A stretch of 5,827 nucleotides of DNA from positions 1 to 5,827 of the forward strand of contig JAFAED010000366.1 of NCBI GenBank assembly GCA_023424275.1, given 5' to 3'. Shown piece after piece: positions 1-5,548 of this stretch. The stretch is from Pseudomonadota bacterium (GTDB lineage Bacteria > Pseudomonadota > Alphaproteobacteria > Sphingomonadales > Sphingomonadaceae). Position 1 is the first letter of the stretch. Each line of letters begins with the position of its first letter. A program made the translations under genes and the position numbers. The notes under the pieces were generated by a model. It did no database searches. It saw nothing but the letters and a program-made list of their open reading frames with translations, and had not been told where the DNA came from.

Positions 1-110
1 CGGGCACCGAAGTCACGCTGTCGATTCCCGCCGGTGCCGCCTATGTGCGATCGCCGGGTCGCAAGCGGTGGTTCGCGCGGCTGACCCGCTGGTGGGGATC
101 GGCGGGATGA
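1..110 (+). CDS. Sensor histidine kinase, C-terminal fragment (5' end outside window)
   Basis: Only the last 35 codons are present, read from base 3 and ending in TGA at 108-110. The peptide begins GTEVTLSIPAGAAYV, followed by a basic/aromatic tail. This resembles the last strand of the HATPase_c domain and C-terminal tail of NarL/DegU-class (HisKA_3) sensor kinases, in which a GT-E-x-x-(L/I)-(S/R)-(I/V)-P pattern precedes a short basic end. The stop overlaps the ATG of the following NarL-type response regulator (ATGA, 107-110), so the two are translationally coupled, as expected of a kinase and its cognate regulator. In this role the kinase would phosphorylate the regulator's Asp60. Sensor domain, membrane topology and signal cannot be judged because they lie upstream. 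The kinase call rests on the short C-terminal match plus context. Confidence 0.72.
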   Translation, partial: GTEVTLSIPAGAAYVRSPGRKRWFARLTRWWGSAG

Positions 111-739
111 ACGGAGAACCGCAGAAGATCCGCATCCTGACGGTCGACGACCATCCGGCCTTGCGCGACGGCATCGCCGCGATCGTCGAACTCCAACCCG
201 ACATGGTCGTGGTGGGGGAGGCGGCGAACGGGCAGGAAGCCGTCGCCGCCTTTGCGAACCTGCGCCCGGATATCACGATCATGGACCTGCAGATGCCGGG
301 AATGGGCGGTATCGAAGCAATCGCCGCCATCCGGCGCGAATGGCATCATGCGCGCGTCATCGTGCTGACGACCTATGATGGCGATGTGCAGGCGGCGCAG
401 GCGTTGAAAGCGGGCGCCTCGGCCTATCTTCTCAAGACCGCGGTGCGCAAGGAACTGCTCGACACGATCCGGGGCGTGCACGCGGGCCGCCGGCACATCC
501 CGCCCGAGATTGCGCAGGAGATCGCCTTTCATGCCGCCGACGACCCGCTCACCGAACGCGAAATCAACATCCTTGCGCTCGTCGCCGGCGGCGCCGCGAA
601 TAAGGAAGTGGCCTGGAAACTCTCGATTTCCGAAGAAACGGTCAAAGCCCATATGAAGAGCATTTTCGCAAAGCTCGACGTGGGCGATCGCACGCATGCG
701 GTCACGGCGGCGCTCAAGCGCGGCATCATGACGCTGTGA
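107..739 (+). CDS. NarL/LuxR-type two-component response regulator
   Basis: A 210-residue DNA-binding response regulator, the usual length for the NarL/FixJ class. The receiver domain spans about residues 7-125: acidic pair D14-D15 in the TVDDHP motif, phosphoacceptor D60 in the MDLQMPGMGG motif, T88, and K110 in AYLLK. A LuxR-type helix-turn-helix follows at about 145-208, starting LTEREINIL, with recognition-helix region ISEETVKAHMKSIFAKL. All residues needed for phosphorylation are present. I chose the ATG at 107 because it overlaps the kinase stop as ATGA, has a purine-rich GGGGA at 94-98, and places the receiver's first strand at the usual distance. An in-frame ATG at 68 would add 13 residues that overlap the kinase and look non-native. 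It is probably the output of the kinase encoded just upstream; its targets are unknown. Confidence 0.93.
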   Translation: MNGEPQKIRILTVDDHPALRDGIAAIVELQPDMVVVGEAANGQEAVAAFANLRPDITIMDLQMPGMGGIEAIAAIRREWHHARVIVLTTYDGDVQAAQALKAGASAYLLKTAVRKELLDTIRGVHAGRRHIPPEIAQEIAFHAADDPLTEREINILALVAGGAANKEVAWKLSISEETVKAHMKSIFAKLDVGDRTHAVTAALKRGIMTL

Positions 740-952
740 TCGGCGCGCGCGCGGACCGTCCGCACTAGGGGCGAAGCGCGCGGCGCCGCGGCCCGTGCCG
801 CACGAGTGGAAGGCCATGGCGCATCGGCCGTTTCGTCCGGTCGCGTGCTCCCCCAAATCGGGGGGTGATAGCTAACTGTCCTTGGGGTTTTCGGTAGCTT
901 GGCGGCGTGAGAGGGTCGGGGCGTTTCCGACTGCAACCACTCCGGAGTATCG
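740..952. other. Gene-free spacer between two response regulators
   Basis: This stretch of 213 bases has no open frame that looks like a real gene. Its first part is very GC-rich and includes a short palindrome at 751-763 (GCGGAC, one base, GTCCGC) without a following T-run, so it is at best a weak pause or Rho-independent stop for the upstream operon. Its second part has lower GC and carries the C5/G5 inverted repeat and the repeated TAGCT words described separately, as expected of a promoter/operator for the gene starting at 953. The gap is long enough for the second regulator to have its own promoter. Confidence 0.6.
850..900 (+). promoter_or_regulatory. Putative operator region upstream of the FixJ-like regulator
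   Basis: A CCCCC(AAATC)GGGGG inverted repeat lies at 850-864. A second TTGGGG at 882-887 forms an inverted partner of CCCCAA at 851-856. Two TAGCT words occur at 869-873 and 895-899. The cluster ends about 50 bases before the ATG at 953, which fits a binding region for a dimeric activator. Candidate binders are the NarL-type regulator encoded upstream or the FixJ-like regulator itself. I see no convincing -35/-10 pair. The pattern is directly visible; the operator role is inferred. Confidence 0.4.
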
Positions 953-1645
953 ATGAAACAGGGATTGCCGCCGAGTCCTGCCTTACAGGATGCGCCGCAT
1001 ACATCGGCAGACGCGGATCGCCCGCTGGTGCTGATCGTCGACGATGACGCGGCGATCCGTATCGCGATCGAGGAATTATTGTCTTCGGTCGGCGTCGATG
1101 CCGCGGGCTTCGGCTCGACGCATGCGTTGCTTGACGCCGACCTTCCCGATCGGCCGGGTTGCCTGATACTCGACGTGCGCATGCCCGGATCGAGCGGGCT
1201 CGACCTTCAGCAGCATTTGGCCGCGACCGCCAACCCAAAGCCGATCATCTTCCTGACCGGGCACGGCGATATCCCGATGACGGTGCAGGCGATGAAGGCC
1301 GGCGCGGTCGATTTCCTGACCAAGCCCGTGCGCGACCAGGCGTTGCTCGACGCCGTGACGGCCGGAATCGAACGCGACATGGCGCTGCGGGCCGAGGCGG
1401 ACGACGTCAATCGGCAAATGGACCTGTACGCCACGCTGACCACGCGCGAACGCGAGGTCCTCTGGTATATCGCGCAGGGACGGGTCAACAAGCAGATCGC
1501 CTTCGATCTTGGGATCAGCGAAGTAACCGTGAAGCTCCACCGCGGCAGCGTCCGCCGCAAAATGGCGGTCAACACGGTCGGCGAACTCATCAGGGCGTGG
1601 GATATGCTGCCGGCCGGGCTTCGCGATCCAGCGAACCGGATATGA
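953..1645 (+). CDS. FixJ/TtrR-like response regulator
   Basis: A 230-residue response regulator of the FixJ/NodW/TtrR type. The receiver domain is at about residues 24-140: acidic triplet D30-D32 in the LIVDDDAAIR motif, phosphoacceptor D74 in ILDVRMPGSSG, T102 in FLTGHGDIP, and K124 in FLTKP. FLTGHGDIPM and AVDFLTKP are characteristic of the FixJ branch rather than the NarL branch. A LuxR-type HTH spans about 160-218 (LTTREREVLWYIAQG, then ISEVTVKLHRGSVRRKM). The first ~22 residues are a Pro/Ser/Ala-rich extension before the receiver. The start at 953 is supported by GGAG at 944-947, five bases upstream. No kinase adjoins it, so it may be an orphan, or be served by the kinase two genes upstream or a hybrid kinase elsewhere. 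It converges on the LysR gene 53 bp away. Targets are unknown. Confidence 0.93.
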   Translation: MKQGLPPSPALQDAPHTSADADRPLVLIVDDDAAIRIAIEELLSSVGVDAAGFGSTHALLDADLPDRPGCLILDVRMPGSSGLDLQQHLAATANPKPIIFLTGHGDIPMTVQAMKAGAVDFLTKPVRDQALLDAVTAGIERDMALRAEADDVNRQMDLYATLTTREREVLWYIAQGRVNKQIAFDLGISEVTVKLHRGSVRRKMAVNTVGELIRAWDMLPAGLRDPANRI

Positions 1646-1698
1646 TCGCGTATCGCCGCATCGCGACAGCCCCCGGCCTCTCGCGTGGGATGCCGCGT

Positions 1699-2595
1699 TC
1701 AGGACTTGATCGTGTGCGGCGCCAGCGTTGCCGCGACGAAATCGTTGAACAGGCGGACGCGCTGCGGTGGGAAACGGCCGAAGGCGTGCAGGGTCTGAAC
1801 CGGAACCGGTGCGAGCGGATTTTGCGGCATGATTTCGACAAGGCGGCCGGCGTCCAGATCGTTGGCGACTGCCGCGCGCAGCAATTGCGCGATGCCGATG
1901 CCGTTCAGCGCGGCAATTCGCATCGCCTGGCCGGAATCGGTGTCGAGGACGCCGCGCGGGTCGATCCGCGAGCCGTCGGCAAAGATAATCGGCGCCGCGC
2001 GCGATCCCAGCAGGTAGCGGATATGTGCGGCATCCGCGAGACCCTGCGCCGAAGCCGGCGACCCCGCGCGTTTCAGATAGGCGGGCGATGCGACGAGGAT
2101 CAGCGACAGGTTGCCGAGCGGCCGGGTGATCCAATCGGCGGCTGCGACGGCGCCCGCCCGCAACGCCACGTCATAGCCTTCGCGAACCAGGTCGACATGC
2201 CGGTCGGTGATGCTGATTTCCAGCGCGATCTCAGGGTAAAGCGGGACAAAATCACGCGTCAGTGCGTCGACAAGGATCGGACCCAATATTCCGGGCAGGC
2301 TGATCCGCAGCCGCCCACGTGCGCTGCCGGCGTCGCCGAGTACATCTTCCGCATCATCGAGCGCCTGGAGCAGCGGCGCAATCCGCTCATAATAGGCCGC
2401 ACCATCGGCGGTCAGCGACAGCGAGCGTGTCGATCGCAGGAAAAGCTTGATCCCGAGCAGGCGTTCGAGCCGCTCGACGCTTTTCGACACGGCCGACGGG
2501 GTCGATCCCGCCAGCCGGGCCGCGGCGCTGAACGACCCGGCCTCGACCGCGCGGACAAAGGCCAAAAGGCCCGTGGCATGCTCCAATCCCTTCAT
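1699..2595 (-). CDS. LysR-family transcriptional regulator
   Basis: A 298-residue protein of standard LysR length. The N-terminal winged HTH covers about residues 8-66, with hallmark stretches FVRAVEAGSFSAAARL, TPSAVSKSVERLERLLG and KLFLRSTRSLSLTADG. The effector-binding domain runs from about residue 90 to the end (RLRISLPGILG, then DLVREGYDVALRAG, and MRIAALNGIGIAQL near the pocket). The family consists of tetrameric regulators that bind T-N11-A palindromes and change promoter bending on effector binding. The gene is divergent from an SDR oxidoreductase gene with a 98-bp gap containing such a palindrome only 7 bases from this gene's ATG, so it probably controls the SDR operon and represses itself. 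No clear Shine-Dalgarno sequence precedes the ATG at 2595; the palindrome occupies that area. The effector is unknown. Confidence 0.95.
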   Translation of the reverse strand: MKGLEHATGLLAFVRAVEAGSFSAAARLAGSTPSAVSKSVERLERLLGIKLFLRSTRSLSLTADGAAYYERIAPLLQALDDAEDVLGDAGSARGRLRISLPGILGPILVDALTRDFVPLYPEIALEISITDRHVDLVREGYDVALRAGAVAAADWITRPLGNLSLILVASPAYLKRAGSPASAQGLADAAHIRYLLGSRAAPIIFADGSRIDPRGVLDTDSGQAMRIAALNGIGIAQLLRAAVANDLDAGRLVEIMPQNPLAPVPVQTLHAFGRFPPQRVRLFNDFVAATLAPHTIKS

Positions 2596-2602
2596 TCGAT
2601 AG

Positions 2603-2615
2603 TTTTTGGCAAAAA
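2603..2615. promoter_or_regulatory. T-N11-A palindrome, likely LysR-family binding site
   Basis: TTTTTGGCAAAAA is a perfect inverted repeat (arms TTTTTG and CAAAAA, one central base). It begins with T and ends with A at the 13-base spacing of the LysR-family T-N11-A box. It is AT-rich in otherwise GC-rich DNA and lies in the divergent LysR/SDR gap, next to the regulator's start codon and about 80 bases before the SDR start. A TTGGCA word inside it (2606-2611) could double as a -35 element for the SDR operon, but no convincing -10 follows at 16-18 bases. The binding role is inferred from family knowledge. Confidence 0.6.
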
Positions 2616-2693
2616 TGATGTGCCCTTGTCCATTCTTATCTGCCTCGATGGAACGGCCATATCGCGTTCTTCCGCAACCGAAGGAAAAAGATC

Positions 2694-3443
2694 ATGTCTC
2701 GTTTAAAAGGAAAGGTGGCCGTCATCACCGGCGGCAATAGCGGCATCGGCCTCGCGACCGCGAAGCTATTTGCTGCGGAAGGCGCGCAGGTCGTGATCAC
2801 CGGGCGCCGCAAACAGGTCGTCGATGACGCCGTGCGCGAAATCGGCGCCGGTGCGATCGGCATTCAGGGCGACTCCGCCGATCCCGCGCACCACCGCGAA
2901 CTCGCCGCGTTCGTTGGCGAACGCTTCGATGGCGCCGACATCTACATCGCCAACGCCGGCGTCATCACGATCACGGATTCGCAGCATGTGTCCGAGGCCG
3001 AATATGACACGCAGTTCACGATCAATGCGCGCGGCACCTTTTTCGGGGTGCAGAGCATGGCCCCCGTCCTGCGCGACGGCGGCTCGATCATCTGCGTCGG
3101 ATCGCTCGCGAGCGACAAGGTGCTCGACGGTCACCCCGTCTATGCCGGGACAAAAGCGGCGATCTCAGCCTTCGCGCGCGCCTGGGCGCTGGAATTCAAG
3201 GCGCGCGGCATCCGCGTCAACATGTTGAGCCCCGGACCGACCGACACGGCGATCATCGAAAAGCTCGGCGTGGCGCCCGACGATATCGCGGGATTCGAGG
3301 CGATGATGGCGAACGCCATCCCGCTGGGCCGGCTTGGACGTCCCGAGGAACTGGCGGAGGCCGCTCTCTTCCTCGCATCGGACGCGAGCAGCTTCGTGAC
3401 CGGCATCAACCTGCGCGTCGATGGCGGCATGGCGCTGCTGTGA
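2694..3443 (+). CDS. Classical short-chain dehydrogenase/reductase (SDR)
   Basis: A 249-residue classical SDR, the usual family size. The Rossmann nucleotide-binding motif TGGNSGIG is at residues 12-19 and the structural NAG motif at 87-89. The catalytic tetrad is complete: N111 (INARGTF), S137 (CVGSLAS), Y150 and K154 (YAGTK). The Arg pair R38-R39 after the second strand (TGRR) favours NADP(H) over NAD(H); this is inference. The C-terminus (FVTGINLRVDGGMAL) is the common SDR ending. It would catalyse cytosolic oxidation or reduction of an alcohol/ketone substrate that the sequence does not identify. The ATG at 2694 has AAGGA at 2681-2685. It is divergent from the LysR gene and followed after 31 bp by an NTF2-like gene, which suggests a LysR-controlled two-gene operon. 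Confidence 0.95.
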   Translation: MSRLKGKVAVITGGNSGIGLATAKLFAAEGAQVVITGRRKQVVDDAVREIGAGAIGIQGDSADPAHHRELAAFVGERFDGADIYIANAGVITITDSQHVSEAEYDTQFTINARGTFFGVQSMAPVLRDGGSIICVGSLASDKVLDGHPVYAGTKAAISAFARAWALEFKARGIRVNMLSPGPTDTAIIEKLGVAPDDIAGFEAMMANAIPLGRLGRPEELAEAALFLASDASSFVTGINLRVDGGMALL

Positions 3444-3474
3444 CCTTCTGGACCTTCATATGAAAGATAAGACC

Positions 3475-3900
3475 ATGACAAACTCTCCCATCGATCCTGC
3501 CATCCATACGCTGATCCACGATGTCGTTCATATCGGCAGCGCTTATGATATCGACGGCATGGAACGGCTTTACACCGCCGATCAGAGCTTTCTGGTGCTG
3601 GGCAGCAATGGCGAGGTGACGCGCGTCAGCCGCGCCGACTCCTTCGCCGAATTCCGGTCGCGCCGTGATGCCGGCGAACTGCCGCTGTCGACCGAGCATC
3701 GGGTGCTCCATGTCGAACAACAGGGCGACCATGCGACCGCGATCCTCTATCGCCGGATGAGCCCCGAAGCGCCCGCCGCAATGTACGAACTGCGGTTGCG
3801 CAAGGACGACGGTCGCTGGATGGTGGCGGGTGAGACCGTCACACCCTGGCCCGGCGGCATCGACGGCAACTTCCTGCCCGAACGGCGGCAGGCCGCCTGA
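3475..3900 (+). CDS. NTF2/SnoaL-like small protein
   Basis: A protein of 141 residues whose size and pattern fit the NTF2-like alpha+beta cone fold (SnoaL/DUF4440-type). N-terminal helices cover about residues 8-34 (IHDVVHIGSAYDIDGMERLY), then TADQSFLVLGSNGEV and a segment with E74-H75-R76 (STEHRVLHVE). Strands follow around 86-94 (HATAILYRR) and 103-109, ending with GRWMVAGETVTPW at about 113-125. Such proteins are either small isomerases/hydrolases/dehydratases or non-catalytic ligand binders; the sequence does not decide. It follows the SDR gene after 31 bp and is probably co-transcribed, so it may act on the same metabolite. The ATG at 3475 has a weak AAAGATAAG upstream; an in-frame ATG at 3460 would add five residues (MKDKT) and is a real alternative. 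Confidence 0.8.
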   Translation: MTNSPIDPAIHTLIHDVVHIGSAYDIDGMERLYTADQSFLVLGSNGEVTRVSRADSFAEFRSRRDAGELPLSTEHRVLHVEQQGDHATAILYRRMSPEAPAAMYELRLRKDDGRWMVAGETVTPWPGGIDGNFLPERRQAA

Positions 3901-3939
3901 CCCTAGACTAGCCGGACAAGAGATTGCTGCGCGGTCCTG

Positions 3940-3960
3940 CATTGCCGGCAATGTGATTTT
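3940..3960 (+). terminator. Possible weak terminator of the SDR/NTF2-like operon
   Basis: CATTGCCGGCAATG (3940-3953) is a perfect 14-base palindrome able to form a 5-bp stem with a CCGG loop. It is followed by TGATTTT at 3954-3960. It sits 40 bases past the NTF2-like stop. The stem is short and the T-run is only four, so termination may be partial. Confidence 0.4.
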
Positions 3961-3961
3961 G

Positions 3962-3993
3962 CGATCGGGGCGAGCCATGGCTTGCCCCGATCG
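3962..3993. repeat. Long near-perfect inverted repeat (hairpin)
   Basis: Outer arms CGATCGGGGC (3962-3971) and GCCCCGATCG (3984-3993) match perfectly over 10 bases. The inside is one G-T wobble pair (3972/3983) and the self-complementary AGCCATGGCT (3973-3982), so nearly the whole 32 bases fold back. There is no T-run after it on either strand, so it is not a canonical intrinsic terminator. It could block RNA decay, support Rho-dependent termination, or be a copy of a dispersed palindromic repeat. Confidence 0.6.
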
Positions 3994-4035
3994 ATGCATT
4001 GGCAGAGATGTCCCCCGACAGGATGCGGCTGTTTC

Positions 4036-4054
4036 GGCGGTTCAAGAAACCGCC
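4036..4054. repeat. Inverted repeat near the 3' end of the DUF1905-like gene
   Basis: GGCGGTT (4036-4042) and AACCGCC (4048-4054) form a 7-bp stem with a five-base loop, ending 13 bases beyond the minus-strand stop at 4068. Neither strand has a T-run after it. It may be a 3'-end stabiliser or weak terminator for the minus-strand gene. Confidence 0.4.
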
Positions 4055-4067
4055 ATGACCGCGCCGA

Positions 4068-4561
4068 TCAATTCCAGTCGCGCGCGAGAAAGCGTTCCTT
4101 CGCACCGCCCAGGACGCGAATGGCGCTTTCGACATTGCGCCGCCGGGCTGCATCCGATTTCAGATGTGCCAGATAGCGCAGGATTTCTTTCCGCAGACTG
4201 GGCGCAAGACCCTCCCACCGGGCTTTGACCCGTTCGTCCATGTCGAGGCGTGCCGCGAATTCGGGCAGCATGTCATGTTGCGGGCCGCTGCGATATTCGG
4301 GGTCGAACAGGATCGATATTTCGACCATGTCGCCGACGTCGGTGCCCGACGCCTTGCGGACGACGCCGTCCAGATAGAGGTAAAATCTCCGTCGCTCGCC
4401 GGCATCAGGTTGACCGGCCAAGCGGGATCGGGCTTGCCATTCACCTGGATGCGTACGGGCAGGGGCTTTTTCCAGCCGGCCTGAAGCCGCTGCGCCCGTG
4501 CTGCGCTTATCAGGACATAGGGATTGATCCCGCGGAGTTCGATTTTTGCTTTAAACTTCAT
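4068..4561 (-). pseudogene. Frameshifted DUF1905/YdeI (OmpD-associated-like) protein gene
   Basis: Two overlapping minus-strand frames together give one DUF1905/YdeI-family protein of about 164 residues. The first, from ATG at 4561, reads MKFKAKIELRGINPYVLIS through VNGKPDPAWPVNLMP to about GDF, then leaves the family pattern and would stop at 4160. The second frame continues the family pattern from FYLYLDGVVRKASGTDVGD, through PEFAARLDMDERVKARWEGL and the C-terminal YdeI-like signature LRKEILRYLAHLKS and RRRNVESAI, to the stop at 4068. The switch falls at the A4 run 4382-4385 (TTTT on the coding strand); one extra T would restore DFYLYL and a single frame. So there is either a true 1-base deletion or a homopolymer sequencing error. 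Downstream codon pattern and motifs look intact, so any loss is recent. The family's biochemical function is unclear. The gene is divergent from RidA. Confidence 0.85.
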
Positions 4562-4672
4562 TCTTTACCGCACGGGCGAGCGTTTGCGGGCAGATGCTTC
4601 GAGATCGAGGCTACACATTCCGGTCGACGTAAGCGACAAGGATTGCGCGTATCCAAAGCCGAAGGTGATGAA
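4562..4672. other. Divergent promoter gap between DUF1905-like gene and RidA-family gene
   Basis: This 111-base gap must hold promoters for both flanking genes. I see no convincing -35/-10 pair or operator palindrome. AAGG at 4662-4665 is the ribosome-binding site of the RidA-family gene. The minus-strand gene has only a weak TAAAGA directly against its ATG. Confidence 0.4.
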
Positions 4673-5053
4673 ATGATTTCGAGCAAGAGTGGCGGCCCGC
4701 ATTATTCCCCTTTTACGATGGGCGGCGGACTCGTCTTCATATCCGGCCAGTTGCCGCTGCGCCCGGGGCGGGACGTTTCGTTGGCGAACGCGCCGTTCGC
4801 GGCGCAGGCCGAGCAGGCGCTTTCGAATCTGAAAAGCGTCGTGGAGGACGCGGGCGTCGGGCTGGCACAAGTGATCAAGACGACGGTCTATCTTAGCGAC
4901 ATTGCCGATTGGGACGAACTGGACGCCATTTATGGTGCCTTTTTCGGTGTGACGCGGCCATCGCGCAGCGTGGTGCCGACGGGACCGCTTCATTTCGGAT
5001 TTCGGATCGAGATCGAGGCGATCGCGCTGGCTCCGGGAGAGGCGGCGACTTAG
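4673..5053 (+). CDS. RidA (YjgF/YER057c/UK114) family protein
   Basis: A 126-residue protein, the usual RidA length. Family landmarks: Y11 in GPHYSPF (equivalent to the active-site Tyr17 of E. coli RidA), LVFISGQLPL at about 20-29, the helix QALSNLKSVVEDAG followed by VIKTTVYLSDIADW, and the C-terminal signature RPSRSVVP ending in FRIEIEAIAL. R98 and E113 keep the 15-residue spacing of E. coli R105 and E120, so imine/enamine deaminase activity is plausible; this is inferred by alignment from memory. RidA proteins are cytosolic trimers that hydrolyse reactive 2-aminoacrylate-type intermediates from PLP enzymes, although several subfamilies differ in substrate. ATG at 4673 is preceded by AAGG at 4662-4665; the open frame extends upstream to 4250 but that part is antisense to the DUF1905 gene. 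Confidence 0.92.
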   Translation: MISSKSGGPHYSPFTMGGGLVFISGQLPLRPGRDVSLANAPFAAQAEQALSNLKSVVEDAGVGLAQVIKTTVYLSDIADWDELDAIYGAFFGVTRPSRSVVPTGPLHFGFRIEIEAIALAPGEAAT

Positions 5054-5072
5054 CCGGGGTCGCCGCTTATTT
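5042..5072 (+). terminator. Intrinsic terminator spanning the convergent RidA/VOC stop codons
   Basis: GCGGCGAC (5042-5049) and GTCGCCGC (5059-5066) form an 8-bp GC-rich stem with a nine-base loop, followed directly by TTATTT (5067-5072). The RidA stop TAG (5051-5053) lies in the loop, and the VOC stop (TTA, 5067-5069, minus strand) lies in the T-rich tail. The geometry suits plus-strand termination after RidA. On the minus strand no comparable T-run follows. Confidence 0.7.
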
Positions 5073-5492
5073 GGCGAACAACTGGCCGAGGTCGGCGAAC
5101 GCCTTGAACTCCAGCGCATTGCCCGACGGATCGTGAAAGAACATTGTCGACTGCTCGCCGGTCTGGCCGGGAAAGCGTGTGTGCGGCTCGATCACGAAGG
5201 TGACGCCGTGGCCCTGCAAACGATCGGCGAGCGCGCGCCATTCAGCCGGGGGCAGGACGACGCCGAAATGCGGAACGGGCACCGCATGCCCATCGACCGG
5301 ATTATGCCCCGCCACCGCCTCGCCCCTTGCCTCGACGCGGTGCGCGACAATCTGATGACCATAAAGGTTGAAGTCGATCCACTCGCCGGAACTGCGCCCT
5401 TCGGGGCAGCCGAGCACGGTGCCATAAAAATGGCGCGCCGCGTCGAGGTCGTGGACCGGGAAGGCGATGTGAAAGGGCGCGAGGGATGTCAT
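5067..5492 (-). CDS. VOC-family (glyoxalase/extradiol dioxygenase-like) protein
   Basis: A 141-residue protein with two betaalphabetabetabeta modules, typical of single-domain-pair VOC proteins. Module one is [20 protein letters not shown] then [21 protein letters not shown]; module two is [20 protein letters not shown] ending in [14 protein letters not shown]. Probable divalent-metal ligands are H8, H75 and E128 in the family's H/H/E positions. It resembles the COG3565 group of predicted dioxygenases; substrate and reaction are not established. I chose ATG at 5492 because the conserved first strand begins a few residues later; the longer open frame to 5780 is antisense-like Arg-rich sequence overlapping the transporter gene. 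The ribosome-binding site is weak. An EamA transporter gene ends 56 bases upstream on the same strand, so co-transcription is possible. It converges with the RidA-family gene, 13 bases away. Confidence 0.9.
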   Translation of the reverse strand: MTSLAPFHIAFPVHDLDAARHFYGTVLGCPEGRSSGEWIDFNLYGHQIVAHRVEARGEAVAGHNPVDGHAVPVPHFGVVLPPAEWRALADRLQGHGVTFVIEPHTRFPGQTGEQSTMFFHDPSGNALEFKAFADLGQLFAK

Positions 5493-5548
5493 GTGCCTGT
5501 GGCTAGCCTGCCCGTTTCGCGGGCGCAATCGCATAGAAGGGCATTGCG

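Larger units (their letters stand above)
3901..4067. other. Convergent intergenic region rich in inverted repeats
   Basis: This gap of 167 bases between the NTF2-like gene (plus) and the DUF1905-like gene (minus) contains no supported gene. It holds three separate inverted repeats, at 3940-3953, 3962-3993 and 4036-4054, which probably end transcription from both sides or mark a small repeat element. Two CTAG words near 3903-3912 are the only other notable feature. Confidence 0.6.

Noticed and set aside
751..763. GCGGAC-C-GTCCGC palindrome as terminator of the first operon
   Set aside because: The arms leave almost no loop and no T-run follows, so it was not listed as a terminator.
41..856. 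A 271-codon minus-strand open frame
   Set aside because: Antisense to the NarL-type regulator, whose motifs are unambiguous; no domain is recognisable.
1646..1698. Terminator between the FixJ-like and LysR genes
   Set aside because: Only weak, imperfect GC-rich foldbacks are visible and neither strand has a T-run.
1076..2134. A 352-codon minus-strand open frame
   Set aside because: Antisense to the FixJ-like regulator and overlapping LysR in another frame; composition is typical of shadow frames.
1159..2706. A 515-codon plus-strand open frame
   Set aside because: It overlaps the FixJ-like regulator in another frame and the LysR gene antisense, is Arg-rich with no recognisable domain, and is explained by GC-biased codon use in the true genes.
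4375..4395. Programmed ribosomal frameshift in the DUF1905-like gene
   Set aside because: There is no heptameric slippery sequence, no downstream stimulatory structure that I can see, and the family is not known for frameshifting; a deletion or sequencing error is simpler.
4250..4672. Upstream extension of the RidA frame
   Set aside because: The extension is antisense to the DUF1905-like gene and not part of any RidA protein; ATG 4673 has a good ribosome-binding site and gives the normal length.
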